Part shown: piece by piece, positions 1-8,830 of the stretch
Numbering within the stretch: position 1 is the first letter of the stretch
How the letters are laid out: each line of letters starts with the position of its first letter
From: Streptomyces coeruleorubidus
Lineage (GTDB): Bacteria; Actinomycetota; Actinomycetes; Streptomycetales; Streptomycetaceae
Direction of reading: 5' to 3'
Length of the DNA: 64,000 nucleotides
NCBI RefSeq assembly: GCF_028885415.1
Contig: NZ_CP118527.1
Span: 1,302,001 to 1,366,000 of the forward strand
Translations under genes and position numbers: made by a program
The notes under the pieces: generated by a model
What the model saw: the letters and a program-made list of their open reading frames with translations, nothing else
Databases searched by the model: none
What the model was told of the DNA's origin: nothing

Positions 1-1518
1 CGCCTCGCGCATGCCGACGGCGTCGACGACGTCCCACACCGGCCCGTCGTCGAGCGTCCGGGGCTGGCCGAGGGTGATGTTCTCGCGGGCGCGCAGGGGC
101 CAGGCGGCGAAGTTCTGCGGGACGAGCGCGGTGCGTTTCCACACGGCGTCGGGGTCGGCCTGGGCGAGGTCGGTGTCGTCCCACAGGACGCGGCCCTTGT
201 CGGCGAGCAGGATGCCGGTGATGAGTTTGGTCAGGGTCGACTTGCCCGAGCCGTTCTCGCCGACGACGGCCAGGATCTCGCCGCGCCGCAGCGTGAGCGA
301 TACGCCTGCGACGGCGGGTTCCTCCTTGCCGGGATACTGGTAGACGACCTCGTCGAGGCGGATCTCGTCCACTCGTTCCGGGACGGCCAGGTCCCCGCGC
401 CTGGGTGCGCGCTCACTCGCCATGTCGAGGAAGGACCGCATGTCGGCGAGGTAGAGCGAGGTGTGGAACATCGCGGCGCCGTGGATGACGAACTGGGAGA
501 GCGCGGCCAGTGTGGTCTGGACGGCGACCACGGCGGTGGCCGCGACGGGCAGGGCGATGCGGCCGGTGGCGGCCAGCCAGGCCAGCGTGGTCCAGGTGCA
601 CAGCAGGAAGACCCCGCCCAGGGCGCTGGTGCCGAGGGTGATGCGCAGCATGCGCGGGGCAGCGGTCAGGGTGCGCTCGTCGATCCGGTCGGACAGGGCG
701 CGGTACCAGTAGGTGAGGTAGCCGGTCATGCCGTTGGCGCGGACCTCGTCGCCGAAGCGGGAGTAGGTGGCCCACCAGCGCATCATGGAGCGCACGTTGC
801 GGTCGCCGAGGTTGAGGTAGTGGGTCTCGTAGTCGACGCGTGCCGACAGGACGGCTCCGGCGCCGGCCGGGAGGACGGCCAGCAGGAGCAGGGGCAGCAG
901 CAGCGGGTGCAGCGTCGTGACGACCCCGCTCGCGGCGACCATGCGGATGAGGGCGGACATGAACCGCTGAGCGTCCTGCACCATCAGCCGGGTCCGGGTG
1001 ACGCCGATTTCGGCGGCCTCCTGCCGGTCGGCGAATCCGTCCTCGCCGTAGGCGCTCGACTCCACGCGGCACACGGCGGTCACCAGCGCGATGTCCGCTT
1101 CGGTCGTCAGCAGCGGGGTGATGCGTCCGTCGGCGTACGAGGACAGGGCGCCGCTGATTCGGCCGATGGCGGCGGCCGTCGTCACGACGATCAGGGCGGG
1201 CAGCGCGGCGTGCAGGCGTTCGGACACGGTGCCGGTGCCGAGGATGTGGGTCATCGCCTGTGCGGTGAACGCGAGGACGACGGCGGCCGCGCCGCCGGTC
1301 AGCAACTGGCAGGCGAGGAGCAGCACGACGCCGGTCCTGTCGACGGCCCACGCCATCCGGGCCGTGTGCCCGAGCACGGCGGGCAGACGTCGGCACATCG
1401 CGGTGAAGCCGGCGTCTGCCAGCGGGTTCTTGCCGAACTTGCCCTCGAAGGTGATGGTGGCCGGGGGTGGAGGGGGCGGCGACTTCGCGTTGTCGGTCGA
1501 GGCGTCGGTGACCGTCAT
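1..1518 (-). CDS. ABC transporter, fused permease/ATP-binding (3' end outside window)
   Basis: The visible 506 codons begin with ATG at 1518. A Pro-rich N-terminus is followed by several hydrophobic segments (about residues 50-330, an ABC exporter-type membrane domain) and then the start of a nucleotide-binding domain. Walker A reads GENGSGKST and the Q-loop region reads VPQNF. The signature and Walker B motifs lie beyond the left edge, so the protein is truncated only by the window. The domain order (membrane domain then ATPase) is that of half-size exporters for peptides, lipids or drugs. The substrate cannot be told. The gene is read leftward and separated from the next gene by a strong hairpin at 1662-1683. 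Confidence 0.9.
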   Translation of the reverse strand, partial: MTVTDASTDNAKSPPPPPPATITFEGKFGKNPLADAGFTAMCRRLPAVLGHTARMAWAVDRTGVVLLLACQLLTGGAAAVVLAFTAQAMTHILGTGTVSERLHAALPALIVVTTAAAIGRISGALSSYADGRITPLLTTEADIALVTAVCRVESSAYGEDGFADRQEAAEIGVTRTRLMVQDAQRFMSALIRMVAASGVVTTLHPLLLPLLLLAVLPAGAGAVLSARVDYETHYLNLGDRNVRSMMRWWATYSRFGDEVRANGMTGYLTYWYRALSDRIDERTLTAAPRMLRITLGTSALGGVFLLCTWTTLAWLAATGRIALPVAATAVVAVQTTLAALSQFVIHGAAMFHTSLYLADMRSFLDMASERAPRRGDLAVPERVDEIRLDEVVYQYPGKEEPAVAGVSLTLRRGEILAVVGENGSGKSTLTKLITGILLADKGRVLWDDTDLAQADPDAVWKRTALVPQNFAAWPLRARENITLGQPRTLDDGPVWDVVDAVGMREA

Positions 1519-1661
1519 CCGCATCGCTCCTCGGGTCGTGCCGCACCTGGATGGCTCGGCGGTGCACGGCATAACGACGCAGCGCGGGAATCGAACGCGA
1601 TCGATTCCGGACGCGTGCGCCCCCAGGTGCGGCAAGGACGCGAACGGGTGGACGCGGTACT

Positions 1662-1683
1662 GAAGCCGCCCCGGGGCGGCTTC
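1662..1683. terminator. Perfect 22-bp hairpin, probable terminator
   Basis: A 9-bp GC-rich stem (GAAGCCGCC / GGCGGCTTC) closes on a four-base CCGG loop, making a perfect palindrome. It lies about 70 bases past the stop of the SDR remnant that is read leftward, in a region with no supported gene. There is no clear T-tract, as is usual in Streptomyces. Confidence 0.6.
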
Positions 1684-1751
1684 GGTTGGCCGAAACGCCG
1701 AGGCCTGAAACACGAGTGACGGATGAGGTTCGCGGACCTGGAGCCCGGCTG

Positions 1752-2400
1752 TCAGAGCTTGGAGACGAGCTCCGCCTGGTCGCGCTTGGTGGTGTGCAGT
1801 TCCCAGTAGAGGGGGGAGATCCGCTCGGGCTTGGTCGCCTCCAGCCCGGGGATGACGGAGACGCCGATCGACGCGTCGATACCGACATGGGCGGCCTGGA
1901 TGCCGGTGCCTGCGTCGGCCAGTTCCTTGTGCAGGTTCATCGCCCAGTTGCGCAGGGCCGCGGCGGCGGCGTTGACGTTGGCGACCCTCGGGTCGGGCCA
2001 GATGGATCCGGCGCCGGTGGTGTAGAGCAGGGTGCCCGCGCCGGCCTCCCGCATCGCGGGCAGCACGGCCTGGGTGGCGGTGATGGCGCCGTACAGCTGG
2101 AAGTTCATCTCGAACTCCACGTGAGACGGCTCGGTCCCGGCCGGAGCGGTCAGCGTGGTGACGCCGAAGGTCCCCACCGGGGAGTACTCCAGTACGTCGA
2201 TGCCGCCGAACCGCGTGGCGGCGTCCTTGAGCGCCTGGGTGAGCGCGTCGCGGTCGAGTACGTCCGCGGGGAACGCGGCGGCGGTGATGCCCTCGGCGGT
2301 CAGCGTGCCGACGAGGTCGTCGAGCTTGGCGCGGTCGCGGGAGATCGCACCAGCGAATCCGGATAGGGCAATCCGGTTACCGACGCGACCACACGAGCGA
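1752..2400 (-). pseudogene. 5'-truncated short-chain dehydrogenase (SDR) remnant
   Basis: From about 2345 leftward the protein is SDR-like: [12 protein letters not shown] (end of beta-2), then [11 protein letters not shown], and ASIWP-like strands to a stop at 1752. The N-terminal Rossmann Gly motif (TGxxxGxG) is absent. The preceding residues read [17 protein letters not shown], which looks like a first fold collapsed by deletions, and no credible start codon or ribosome binding site precedes it in frame. The active-site Tyr-x-x-x-Lys is also not evident, which fits atypical SDRs or decay. It lies just after the XRE-cupin regulator on the same strand. I read it as a non-functional remnant. 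Confidence 0.6.
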
Positions 2401-2416
2401 TCGGCACTCTGGCGGT

Positions 2417-3001
2417 TCAGCTCGCCGGGATGGGGCCGGGTGGCAGATGGACCGTCATGATCAGGTGGCAGGTCTGGGTGCCCGCACCGCGGTAGGTGTG
2501 CGGGGTGTCGCCGTCGAACGTGGCGGTCTGGCCCGCCTCGACGGTGTGCTCGGTGCCGTCGACGATCAGGGTCATCCGGCCGGAGGTGACGCTGACGGTT
2601 TCCACCACTCCGCCCTGGTGGGGGTGGCTCGGGTATTCCTCGTCCGGTTCCAGCCGCCAGCGCCAGACCTCGACCGGCGCGGGCCCTGACGTCGTCAGCA
2701 TCAGCCGGGCCTCGCTGCCCCGCTCTCCGGTCCACAAGGGGGCCACGGCCTCTGCGGACACGACACGGACGCGGCCTGCGGGCGGTCCCTGCATCAGGGC
2801 GGACACCGAGATGCCCAGGGTGTCGGCCAGCCGGACCAGGGTGGCGAGGTTGGGGTTGCCCTGGGCTTTCTCGAGTCCCACCAGGGCGCCCTTGCTGACC
2901 TGGGCGCGCCGGCTGAGTTCCTCCAGCGTCAGGCCCGCGCGGATGCGGGCCGCCCGGACGTTGTGTGCGACCGTCCGCAGGGCTGCGGCTGCCTCGGCCA
3001 C
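2417..3001 (-). CDS. XRE-family regulator with C-terminal cupin domain
   Basis: The 194-residue protein has an N-terminal helix-turn-helix (about residues 10-65, with GLTLEELSRRAQVSKGALV and the following IxKxExGxxNPxLxTL-type helix) and a C-terminal cupin barrel (about residues 105-185, HPHQGGVVETV and GDTPHTYRG). Such proteins bind DNA and sense a small ligand in the cupin. I chose GTG at 3001 because AAGGA lies about 10 bases upstream; the open frame upstream has no family similarity. It is divergent from an EamA-type exporter remnant, the usual target of this regulator type, and three direct repeats lie between them. Confidence 0.88.
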   Translation of the reverse strand: MAEAAAALRTVAHNVRAARIRAGLTLEELSRRAQVSKGALVGLEKAQGNPNLATLVRLADTLGISVSALMQGPPAGRVRVVSAEAVAPLWTGERGSEARLMLTTSGPAPVEVWRWRLEPDEEYPSHPHQGGVVETVSVTSGRMTLIVDGTEHTVEAGQTATFDGDTPHTYRGAGTQTCHLIMTVHLPPGPIPAS

Positions 3002-3043
3002 CTGATCACCATCCTTGCAGCTGGAACATTCGACTGCACCGCC

Positions 3044-3094
3044 CGGTCGTTTTATTGACACCAGCCGGTCGTTCTGTTGTATGGTCTGGTCGTT
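3044..3094. promoter_or_regulatory. Three direct repeats overlapping a divergent promoter
   Basis: The octamer yGGTCGTT occurs at 3044-3051, 3066-3073 and 3087-3094, spaced 22 and 21 bases apart (two helical turns). A possible rightward promoter, TTGACA at 3055-3060 and TATGGT at 3080-3085 with a long 19-base spacer, is covered by the array. This arrangement suits cooperative binding by the adjacent XRE-cupin protein. That this protein binds here is inference. Confidence 0.55.
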
Positions 3095-3118
3095 CCACTG
3101 AATGGTAAGGGATGTGCC

Positions 3119-3490
3119 GTGATCGCTCTGCTGCTGGTCCTGGGCAGCTCGCTCGTGGCCGGTGATCGGAGCCTCGTCCAGCGCCGGCACCCTCGGCCGG
3201 GATGCCGCGTCCGGGTCGCCTCCGCCGCCGCGTTCGCCCTGCTCTACCGCACGCCGGCGAGCGGTCCCGCCATCGCCCTTCAGCTTGTCTGCCTGCATCA
3301 GGCGCCGTCCGACAGCCGGGTGGCGCCGCTGATCGTCGGCCGGGCGGTCTCCTCGGCCGTCACCCCGGCCGCGGCGGAGGTGATGCACCGCAGGCTGGGC
3401 TCGGAGCGGCCCGCGTACGCCCTGCCGGCAGCCGCGGGTGTGCTGGACTCCATGGCGAACCTGCTGCTCCTGCTCACCACCGAACCAAGG
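3119..3490 (+). pseudogene. Decayed EamA/DMT-family exporter
   Basis: The frame opens at GTG 3119 with IALLLVLGSSLVAG, which matches the first membrane helix of EamA (drug/metabolite) exporters. It then loses similarity and resumes with GPAIALQLVCLHQAPSDS, VAPLIVGRAVSSAVTPAAAEV and AAAGVLDSMANLLLLL, which resemble internal EamA helices. Only about 120 residues remain of a usual 280-300, and the last helices are missing. The frame then runs into the B3/4 gene's sequence without a proper end. At least two deletions are needed to explain this. The regulator and operator-like repeats upstream look intact. Confidence 0.6.
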
Positions 3491-3521
3491 CCCGCCCCGA
3501 CGCGAGAAACGGAAAACCCGC

Positions 3522-4229
3522 ATGCCCACCTTCCACCTCACCCCCGCCGTCGCGGACGCCTTCCCCGACACCCTCATCGCCCTGGTTACCGCCACCGGCC
3601 TGCGCGGCCACGAACCCTGGCCCCACACCGCAACCGCCGTGGCGGACCTGGAGCAGCAACTCGCCGACGGCACCTGGCAGCCCGCCGACGAGACCGACCC
3701 CCGCATCGAGGCCTGGCACACCGCCTACCGCTCCTTCGGCACCAACCCCCGCCGCATCCGCCCGAGCGTCGACGCGCTCGGCCGCCGCCTCGCCAAGAAG
3801 GGCACGCTGCCGCGCATCAACCCGGCCGTCGACTCCTACAACGCCGTCTCCGTCCGCCACGGCCTGCCCGCCGGCGCCTTCGACCTGGCCCACGTCGCCG
3901 GGGACGTCGCCATCCGTTACGCGGACGGCACCGAGTCCTTCACCCCGCTCGGCGAACCCGACACCGTCGAGCACCCCAAGCCCGGCGAGATCATCTACGC
4001 GGACACCACCGGCGTCCTGACCCGCCACTGGAACCACCGCGACGCCCACCGCACCCGCGTCACCGAGGACTCCACACACGTCGCCTTCGTCCTCGAAACC
4101 CTCCACGCGACCCGCGACGGCGATCTCCTCAAGGCCGCGGCGGAGGAGCTCCAGGGCCTGCTCGCCCCGCACGCCGCACAGACCGCCGCGTCCTACCTCA
4201 GCCCGGCCGGACCCCGGACCACCACCTGA
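3522..4229 (+). CDS. B3/B4 tRNA-binding domain protein (PheRS beta editing-domain-like)
   Basis: The 235-residue protein resembles the free-standing B3/4 domain family, related to the editing domain of phenylalanyl-tRNA synthetase beta. Conserved stretches include AWHTAYRSFGTNPRRIRPS, INPAVDSYNAVSV and the acidic GEIIYADTTGVLTRHWNHRD region. Members may edit mischarged tRNA or bind amino-acid-like ligands; the role here is unknown. The start is ATG 3522, with GGAAAA just upstream. A PaiB-like gene follows after 24 bases, so the two are probably co-transcribed, and the unit may originally have included the EamA exporter. Confidence 0.85.
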   Translation: MPTFHLTPAVADAFPDTLIALVTATGLRGHEPWPHTATAVADLEQQLADGTWQPADETDPRIEAWHTAYRSFGTNPRRIRPSVDALGRRLAKKGTLPRINPAVDSYNAVSVRHGLPAGAFDLAHVAGDVAIRYADGTESFTPLGEPDTVEHPKPGEIIYADTTGVLTRHWNHRDAHRTRVTEDSTHVAFVLETLHATRDGDLLKAAAEELQGLLAPHAAQTAASYLSPAGPRTTT

Positions 4230-4253
4230 GCCCCAACGGCGCGAAAGGCTGCC

Positions 4254-4913
4254 ATGTACCTCCCCAAGCACTTCGTCCCCGACGAGGCCTCGGTCCGTGA
4301 ACTGCTGGACCACCACGGCGCGTCCGACCTGATCACCATGACCGCCGAGGGCCTCGTGGCCACCCTGCTGCCTTTCGAGTACGACCCGGACGCCGGCGAA
4401 CACGGCGCCCTCGTCGGCCACATGGCGCGCGGCAACGACCAGTGGCGTCGGCCGGTGCAGGGCGAGGCCATGGTGATCGTCCGCGGGCCCGAGGCGTACG
4501 TGACACCGTCGTGGTATCCGGCCAAGGCGGAGCACCACCGGGTGGTGCCGACCTGGAACTACATCACCGCGCACGTGTACGGGCAGTTGGTCGTGCACGA
4601 CGACCCGGCCTGGATCGAGAGCCAGGTACGCCGCCTGACCGACCGGCATGAAGCCGGGCGCGCCGAACCCTGGTCCGTCGACCAGGCCCCGGCGAAGTTC
4701 GTGGAGCGGCAACTGCGCGGCATCGTCGGCGTCGAGGTGGTCATCAGCCGTGTCGAGGCCAAGTTCAAGCTCAGCCAGAACCAGCCGCAGAACAACATCG
4801 AGGGCGTCGTCGCGGGCCTCGAAGCGCGCGACCGGCCCGACGACGCCGCGGTCGCGGCAGCGGTACGCGCCCACAACCCGCACGCCGCCGTGGTCGGTCG
4901 TCGAGAGCGCTGA
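4254..4913 (+). CDS. FMN-binding PaiB-family protein
   Basis: The 219-residue protein matches PaiB-type split-barrel flavin-binding proteins, often annotated as negative transcriptional regulators. Typical segments are the MYLPKHF N-terminus, GHMARGNDQWR, the VTPSWYPAK and VPTWNYITAHVYG strands, and KFKLSQNQP near the C-terminus. GAAAGG precedes ATG 4254, and the gene lies 24 bases after the B3/4 gene. There is no DNA-binding motif, so a flavin-dependent redox or sensing role is as likely as regulation. Confidence 0.9.
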   Translation: MYLPKHFVPDEASVRELLDHHGASDLITMTAEGLVATLLPFEYDPDAGEHGALVGHMARGNDQWRRPVQGEAMVIVRGPEAYVTPSWYPAKAEHHRVVPTWNYITAHVYGQLVVHDDPAWIESQVRRLTDRHEAGRAEPWSVDQAPAKFVERQLRGIVGVEVVISRVEAKFKLSQNQPQNNIEGVVAGLEARDRPDDAAVAAAVRAHNPHAAVVGRRER

Positions 4914-4946
4914 AGCGAGACGGGCTCCCAACGGGGGCGGGGCGCG

Positions 4947-5600
4947 TCAGTCGGCGTCCGTGCCCGAGAGTCTCCTGGTGACGAGGCCGAGTGCGTGGGC
5001 GAGTTGTTCGCGGTGATCGTTCAGCACCTCGGGGGTGATGCCCCGGTCGGCCGTTTCACGGGCGAATTCGTCGGCGGCGACCTTGAGTACGGCGTTCATG
5101 GTGGCGGCCTGCACGCGCACCTCGAACGTCTCGGGCGGCATGGCCATGCGTTCGGCGAGGACCTCGGTGAACGTCTCTTCGGCGCGCTCCCGGAGCACGA
5201 GGTAGGCGGCGCGCAGCGCGGGTTCGTCATGGGTCATGCGGATGACGGCGAGAACCGCCTCGACGTCCTCGGACGAGGAGTCGAGGACGGGCTGGTAGGC
5301 CGTGCGCAGGTGTTCGATCAGGCCGGCTTCGGACGGCCAGGCGTGCAGGACCGTCCGGAAGGCGTCGAGCATCTTCCTGAGCAGCGGCTCGACGCAGCTC
5401 TCCTTGGTCGGGAAGTAGCGCCACAGCGTGCGCTCGGAGACTCCGGCGGCCCGGGCGATCTGCTCGCCGGAGGTGGCGGCCACGCCCTGCTCGGCGAACA
5501 GCCGGACCGCGTGGCGGGAGATGTCGAGGCGTTGCCGCCCGCGTTGCTCGTCGCTGACCGGCGGCCGGCCCCGGCGGGGTGTACGGCCGCTGTCCACCAT
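4947..5600 (-). CDS. TetR-family transcriptional regulator
   Basis: The 217-residue protein carries a TetR helix-turn-helix at about residues 25-70 (ISRHAVRLFAEQGVAATS, then GEQIARAAGVSERTLWRYFPTKE) and a helical ligand-binding C-terminal domain. I place the start at ATG 5600, not the in-frame ATG at 5612, because GGAGG lies five bases before 5600 and nothing like it precedes 5612. It is divergent from a P450 gene across about 140 bases that hold a near-perfect palindrome, so it probably represses the P450 and itself. Confidence 0.9.
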   Translation of the reverse strand: MVDSGRTPRRGRPPVSDEQRGRQRLDISRHAVRLFAEQGVAATSGEQIARAAGVSERTLWRYFPTKESCVEPLLRKMLDAFRTVLHAWPSEAGLIEHLRTAYQPVLDSSSEDVEAVLAVIRMTHDEPALRAAYLVLRERAEETFTEVLAERMAMPPETFEVRVQAATMNAVLKVAADEFARETADRGITPEVLNDHREQLAHALGLVTRRLSGTDAD

Positions 5601-5664
5601 GAGGTCCTCCATCAGGCGATCTAAACACGCGAGCGACAGGGGAGACGACTGACCGAAACTTTAA

Positions 5665-5694
5665 TGACAGTTACTGCCAATAAACTGCTACGTT
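5665..5694 (+). promoter_or_regulatory. Palindromic operator overlapping the P450 promoter
   Basis: TGACAGTTACTGCCA at 5665-5679 is an inverted repeat with seven-base arms, one mismatch and a central T. Its left half doubles as a -35 element (TGACAG, 5665-5670) for a -10 TACGTT at 5689-5694 with an 18-base spacer, reading toward the P450. Binding there would block RNA polymerase. The TetR protein next door is the natural candidate. Confidence 0.55.
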
Positions 5695-5739
5695 CGGGGC
5701 GGCTCGAAGATCGCATGCGGAGATCACAGGAGGAGCGCC

Positions 5740-6951
5740 ATGAGCGTTACCGCCGAGCGACAGCAACTGCCCTTCCCGAGGCCGAACGTTCTCGACCTCG
5801 CGCCCCTGTACGGCGTACTGCGCCGCGAGGCGCCGGTCACGCCGGTCACCACACCGGCCGGTGATCCCGCCTGGCTGGTCACACGCTTCGAGGAGGTGCG
5901 CGACCTGCTCGGCGACAAGCGACTCGGCCGCTCCCACCCCGAGCCGGAACGGGCGTCACGCCTGACGTCCGCCGCGGTCATGGACGGCCCCACGGGCAAC
6001 TACGACACCGAGGAGGCCGACCACACGCGGATGCGCCGGCTGCTGACCCCGGCGTTCTCGGCCAAGCGGATGCGGATGCTCTCCGACCACGTCCAGCACC
6101 TGGCCGACACGTGCGTCGACCGGCTGATCACCGAGCACGCCGCCGCCCCCGACCGGGTCGTCGACCTCCAGGCCGGGCTGGCGTTCCCGCTGCCGGTCGC
6201 CGTCATCTGCCGGCTGCTCGGGGTGCCCGAGAGCGACCGTGAGCGCTTCGCCTCGCTGTCGGAGCGCATGTCCGACCACGCCATCGGCGACGAAGCCCAC
6301 CGGGCGCGGGACGAGTTCAACGAGTACATGACCGGTCTGGCCGAGACCAAGCGAGCGCAGCCGGGCGAGGACGTCATCTCCGACCTCGTCCGCGCGCAGA
6401 GCACCGACACGGACTACGACTACGCCGACATGATCCAGCTCTGCGTCGGGCTGCTGTTCGCCGGCCACGAGACCACGGTCAACCGCATCGGCCTGGGCAC
6501 GCTCTTCCTGCTCACGCGTCGCGACCAGTGGCAGGCGCTGACCGCCGACCCCGACGGCCGGGTCAACGCCACCGTGGAGGAGATCATGCGCCTGGGCGCG
6601 CCCGGCGACCTCGGACTGCTGCGGTACGCGCACACCGACGTCGACGTCGCCGGTGTCACCATCCGGCGCGGCGACGCCGTGATCCTGTCGGTCAACTCCG
6701 CCAACCGCGACTCCTCCGTCTACACCGACGCCGAGACCTTCGACCCCGACCGTCCCGAACGCACCCACCTCGGCTTCGGCCACGGCGTGCACTTCTGCAT
6801 CGGCGCGAGCCTGGCCCGGGTGGAGTTGCGCATCGTGTTCGCCACGCTGGCCCGCCGCCTGCCCGGTCTGCGGCTCGCCAGGGAGCTGGACGAGCTGGAG
6901 GTGCGCACCACCCTCACCGGTGGCGTCACGGAACTGCCCGTGACGTGGTGA
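5740..6951 (+). CDS. Cytochrome P450
   Basis: The 403-residue soluble bacterial-type P450 has the I-helix motif AGHETT at residues 241-246, the ExxR motif within EEIMR and the haem-binding loop FGHGVHFCIG with Cys353. A strong AGGAGG precedes ATG 5740. It needs ferredoxin and a reductase supplied from elsewhere, since neither is nearby. It is controlled in all likelihood by the divergent TetR regulator, which suggests a ligand-induced oxidation of a foreign or secondary metabolite. The substrate is unknown. Confidence 0.95.
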   Translation: MSVTAERQQLPFPRPNVLDLAPLYGVLRREAPVTPVTTPAGDPAWLVTRFEEVRDLLGDKRLGRSHPEPERASRLTSAAVMDGPTGNYDTEEADHTRMRRLLTPAFSAKRMRMLSDHVQHLADTCVDRLITEHAAAPDRVVDLQAGLAFPLPVAVICRLLGVPESDRERFASLSERMSDHAIGDEAHRARDEFNEYMTGLAETKRAQPGEDVISDLVRAQSTDTDYDYADMIQLCVGLLFAGHETTVNRIGLGTLFLLTRRDQWQALTADPDGRVNATVEEIMRLGAPGDLGLLRYAHTDVDVAGVTIRRGDAVILSVNSANRDSSVYTDAETFDPDRPERTHLGFGHGVHFCIGASLARVELRIVFATLARRLPGLRLARELDELEVRTTLTGGVTELPVTW

Positions 6952-6955
6952 ATCC

Positions 6956-6997
6956 CCGAGGTGACCTGGTGTCAGTGCGACTCACGGGTCACCTCGG
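6956..6997. terminator. Convergent bidirectional hairpin
   Basis: Perfect 11-bp arms CCGAGGTGACC (6956-6966) and GGTCACCTCGG (6987-6997) enclose a 20-base loop. The structure lies between the P450 stop and the end of the dehydratase gene and includes the dehydratase stop codon, so it can end transcription from both sides. Confidence 0.65.
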
Positions 6998-8687
6998 AGC
7001 CGCTGGAGCCGACGAGGAAGTCGAGGTCGGCTCCGGTGTCGGCCTGCAGGACGTGGTCGACGTAGAGGCGTTCCCAGCCGCGCCGGGGCTTGGCGAAGCC
7101 GGTGACGGTGGCCTTGTCGGGGGTTCTGCGGGCGAGTTCGCCGTCCGGCACGTCGACGTCGATACGGCGGGCCTCGACGTCGAGGGTGATGAAGTCCCCG
7201 GTCCGTACGAGGGCGAGGGGGCCGCCGGCCGCGGCCTCGGGGGCCACGTGCAGGACGACCGTGCCGTAGGCGGTGCCGCTCATCCGGCCGTCGCAGACCC
7301 GGACCATGTCCCGCACGCCCCGGGCGAGGAGCTTCTTCGGCAGGGGCATGTTGGCGACCTCGGGCATGCCCGGGTAGCCCTTGGGTCCGCAGCCGCGCAG
7401 CACGAGGACGGAGTCGGCGTCGACGTCGAGACCGGGGTCGTCGATACGGGCGCGGAAGTCCTCGATGCTGTCGAAGACGACGGCCCGGCCCCGGTGCCGG
7501 AGCAGGTGCGCGGAGGCGGCGGCCGGTTTGATGAGGGCGCCGTCGGGTGCGAGGTTGCCGCGCAGGACGGCGATGCCGCCCTCGGCGACCAGTGGCCGGG
7601 CGCGGGTGCGGATGACCTCGCCGTCCCAGATCTCGGCGTCGTCGAGGTAGTGGGCGAGCGGCCTGCCGGTGACGGTCAGCGCGTCGGGGTCGAGCAGGTC
7701 GCGCACCTCGCGCAGGACGGCGAGCAGGCCGCCGGCTCGGTGGAAGTCCTCCATGAGGAAGCGGCCGGCCGGCTGGAGGTCCACCAGGACCGGCACGCGG
7801 GAGCCGATGCGGTCGAAGTCGTCGAGCGACAGGTCGATGCCCAGCCGGCCCGCGACGGCCAGGAGATGGACGACGGCGTTGGTCGAGCCGCCGATGGCGG
7901 CCAGGGCGACGATCGCGTTGCGGAAGGACGCCTCGGTCAGGAACGTCCCGGGTCGCCGGTCGGCGCCCACCATGTCCACCGCCAGCCGGCCGGTGTGGTG
8001 CGCGGCCTCCAGCAGCCGGCTGTCGGGGGCGGGGATCCCGGCAGTACCGGGGACGACCGTGCCGAGCGCCTCCGCCACCAGCGCCATCGTCGAGGCCGTG
8101 CCCATCGTGTTGCAGTGGCCGCGGCTGCGGATCATCGCCGACTCGGAGCGGGTGAACTGTTCCTGGGAGAGCGTGCCCGCGCGGACCTCCTCCGACAGCT
8201 GCCACACACCGGTGCCGCAGCCCAGCAGTCCGCCGCGGAAGGTGCCGTTGAGCATCGGGCCGCCGGGGACCACGACCGCGGGCAGGTCCACCGAGGCCGC
8301 GGCCATGAGCAGCGACGGGATCGTCTTGTCGCAGCCGCCGAGCAGGACGACGCCGTCGACGGGGTTGGCCCGCAGCATCTCCTCCGTGGCCATCGCGGCC
8401 ATGTTCCGCCACAGCATGGCGGTGGGCCGCACCTGGGTCTCACCGAGCGACACCACCGGGAGGTCCAGCGGGATGCCGCCCGCCTCGTACACGCCGTTGC
8501 GCACCGAGGCCGCGACCTCGTTCAGATGCGCGTTGCAAGGGGTCAGGTCCGAGGCGGTGTTGGCGATGGCGATCTGCGGCCGGCCGGTGAAGGCGTCGCC
8601 GGGCACGCCGCGTCGCATCCATGCCCGGTGGATGTAGGCGTTGCGGTCCTGTCCCTCGTACCACTGCGCGCTGCGGAGTCTCTCCAT
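6972..8687 (-). CDS. IlvD/Edd-family dehydratase (sugar-acid dehydratase-like)
   Basis: The 571-residue protein belongs to the iron-sulfur dehydratase family of dihydroxy-acid dehydratase, phosphogluconate dehydratase and the aldonic-acid dehydratases. Cluster-binding Cys motifs are visible in TPCNAHL, GGCDKTIPS and GHCNTMGTAST, and the C-terminal DGRMSGTAYG loop is intact. N-terminal spacing and the neighbouring sugar-type dehydrogenase favour an arabonate- or xylonate-type dehydratase over the biosynthetic enzyme, though this is inference. I chose ATG 8687, preceded by GGAAGGGC. It is divergent from the zinc dehydrogenase across a palindrome. Confidence 0.85.
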   Translation of the reverse strand: MERLRSAQWYEGQDRNAYIHRAWMRRGVPGDAFTGRPQIAIANTASDLTPCNAHLNEVAASVRNGVYEAGGIPLDLPVVSLGETQVRPTAMLWRNMAAMATEEMLRANPVDGVVLLGGCDKTIPSLLMAAASVDLPAVVVPGGPMLNGTFRGGLLGCGTGVWQLSEEVRAGTLSQEQFTRSESAMIRSRGHCNTMGTASTMALVAEALGTVVPGTAGIPAPDSRLLEAAHHTGRLAVDMVGADRRPGTFLTEASFRNAIVALAAIGGSTNAVVHLLAVAGRLGIDLSLDDFDRIGSRVPVLVDLQPAGRFLMEDFHRAGGLLAVLREVRDLLDPDALTVTGRPLAHYLDDAEIWDGEVIRTRARPLVAEGGIAVLRGNLAPDGALIKPAAASAHLLRHRGRAVVFDSIEDFRARIDDPGLDVDADSVLVLRGCGPKGYPGMPEVANMPLPKKLLARGVRDMVRVCDGRMSGTAYGTVVLHVAPEAAAGGPLALVRTGDFITLDVEARRIDVDVPDGELARRTPDKATVTGFAKPRRGWERLYVDHVLQADTGADLDFLVGSSGSEVTRESH

Positions 8688-8700
8688 GGAGCCCTTCCGA

Positions 8701-8719
8701 TAGACGGTACAGCGGTCTA
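8701..8719. promoter_or_regulatory. Palindrome between dehydratase and dehydrogenase genes
   Basis: TAGACGGTACAGCGGTCTA has five-base outer arms (TAGAC/GTCTA) and lies just upstream of the dehydratase start in the divergent control region. It resembles a GntR-class operator in form. No regulator gene is adjacent, so the cognate protein is unknown. Confidence 0.45.
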
Positions 8720-8765
8720 GATTCCGGAACGTCATGAAGCATAAACAGACGGTCGAGCGAGCGAC

Positions 8766-8819
8766 ATGCCCGAGCTGACGGAACCGCCCGGCCTCCTGGG
8801 CGAGCCCCACCCGTGGTGA
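8766..8819 (+). CDS. 17-codon ORF overlapping the dehydrogenase gene start region
   Basis: An ATG at 8766 opens a 17-codon frame (MPELTEPPGLLGEPHPW) that ends in TGA at 8817-8819, overlapping a possible GTG start (8813) of the dehydrogenase. It has no clear ribosome binding site. It could be a translational leader or the residue of a lost gene; either reading is weak. Confidence 0.25.
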   Translation: MPELTEPPGLLGEPHPW

Positions 8820-8830
8820 GCCGTCGCGTG

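Noticed and set aside
413..1888. Long Arg-rich frames on both strands over the first ABC gene
   Set aside because: They are out of frame with the gene that carries Walker A and membrane helices, and their composition is typical of GC-rich shadow frames.
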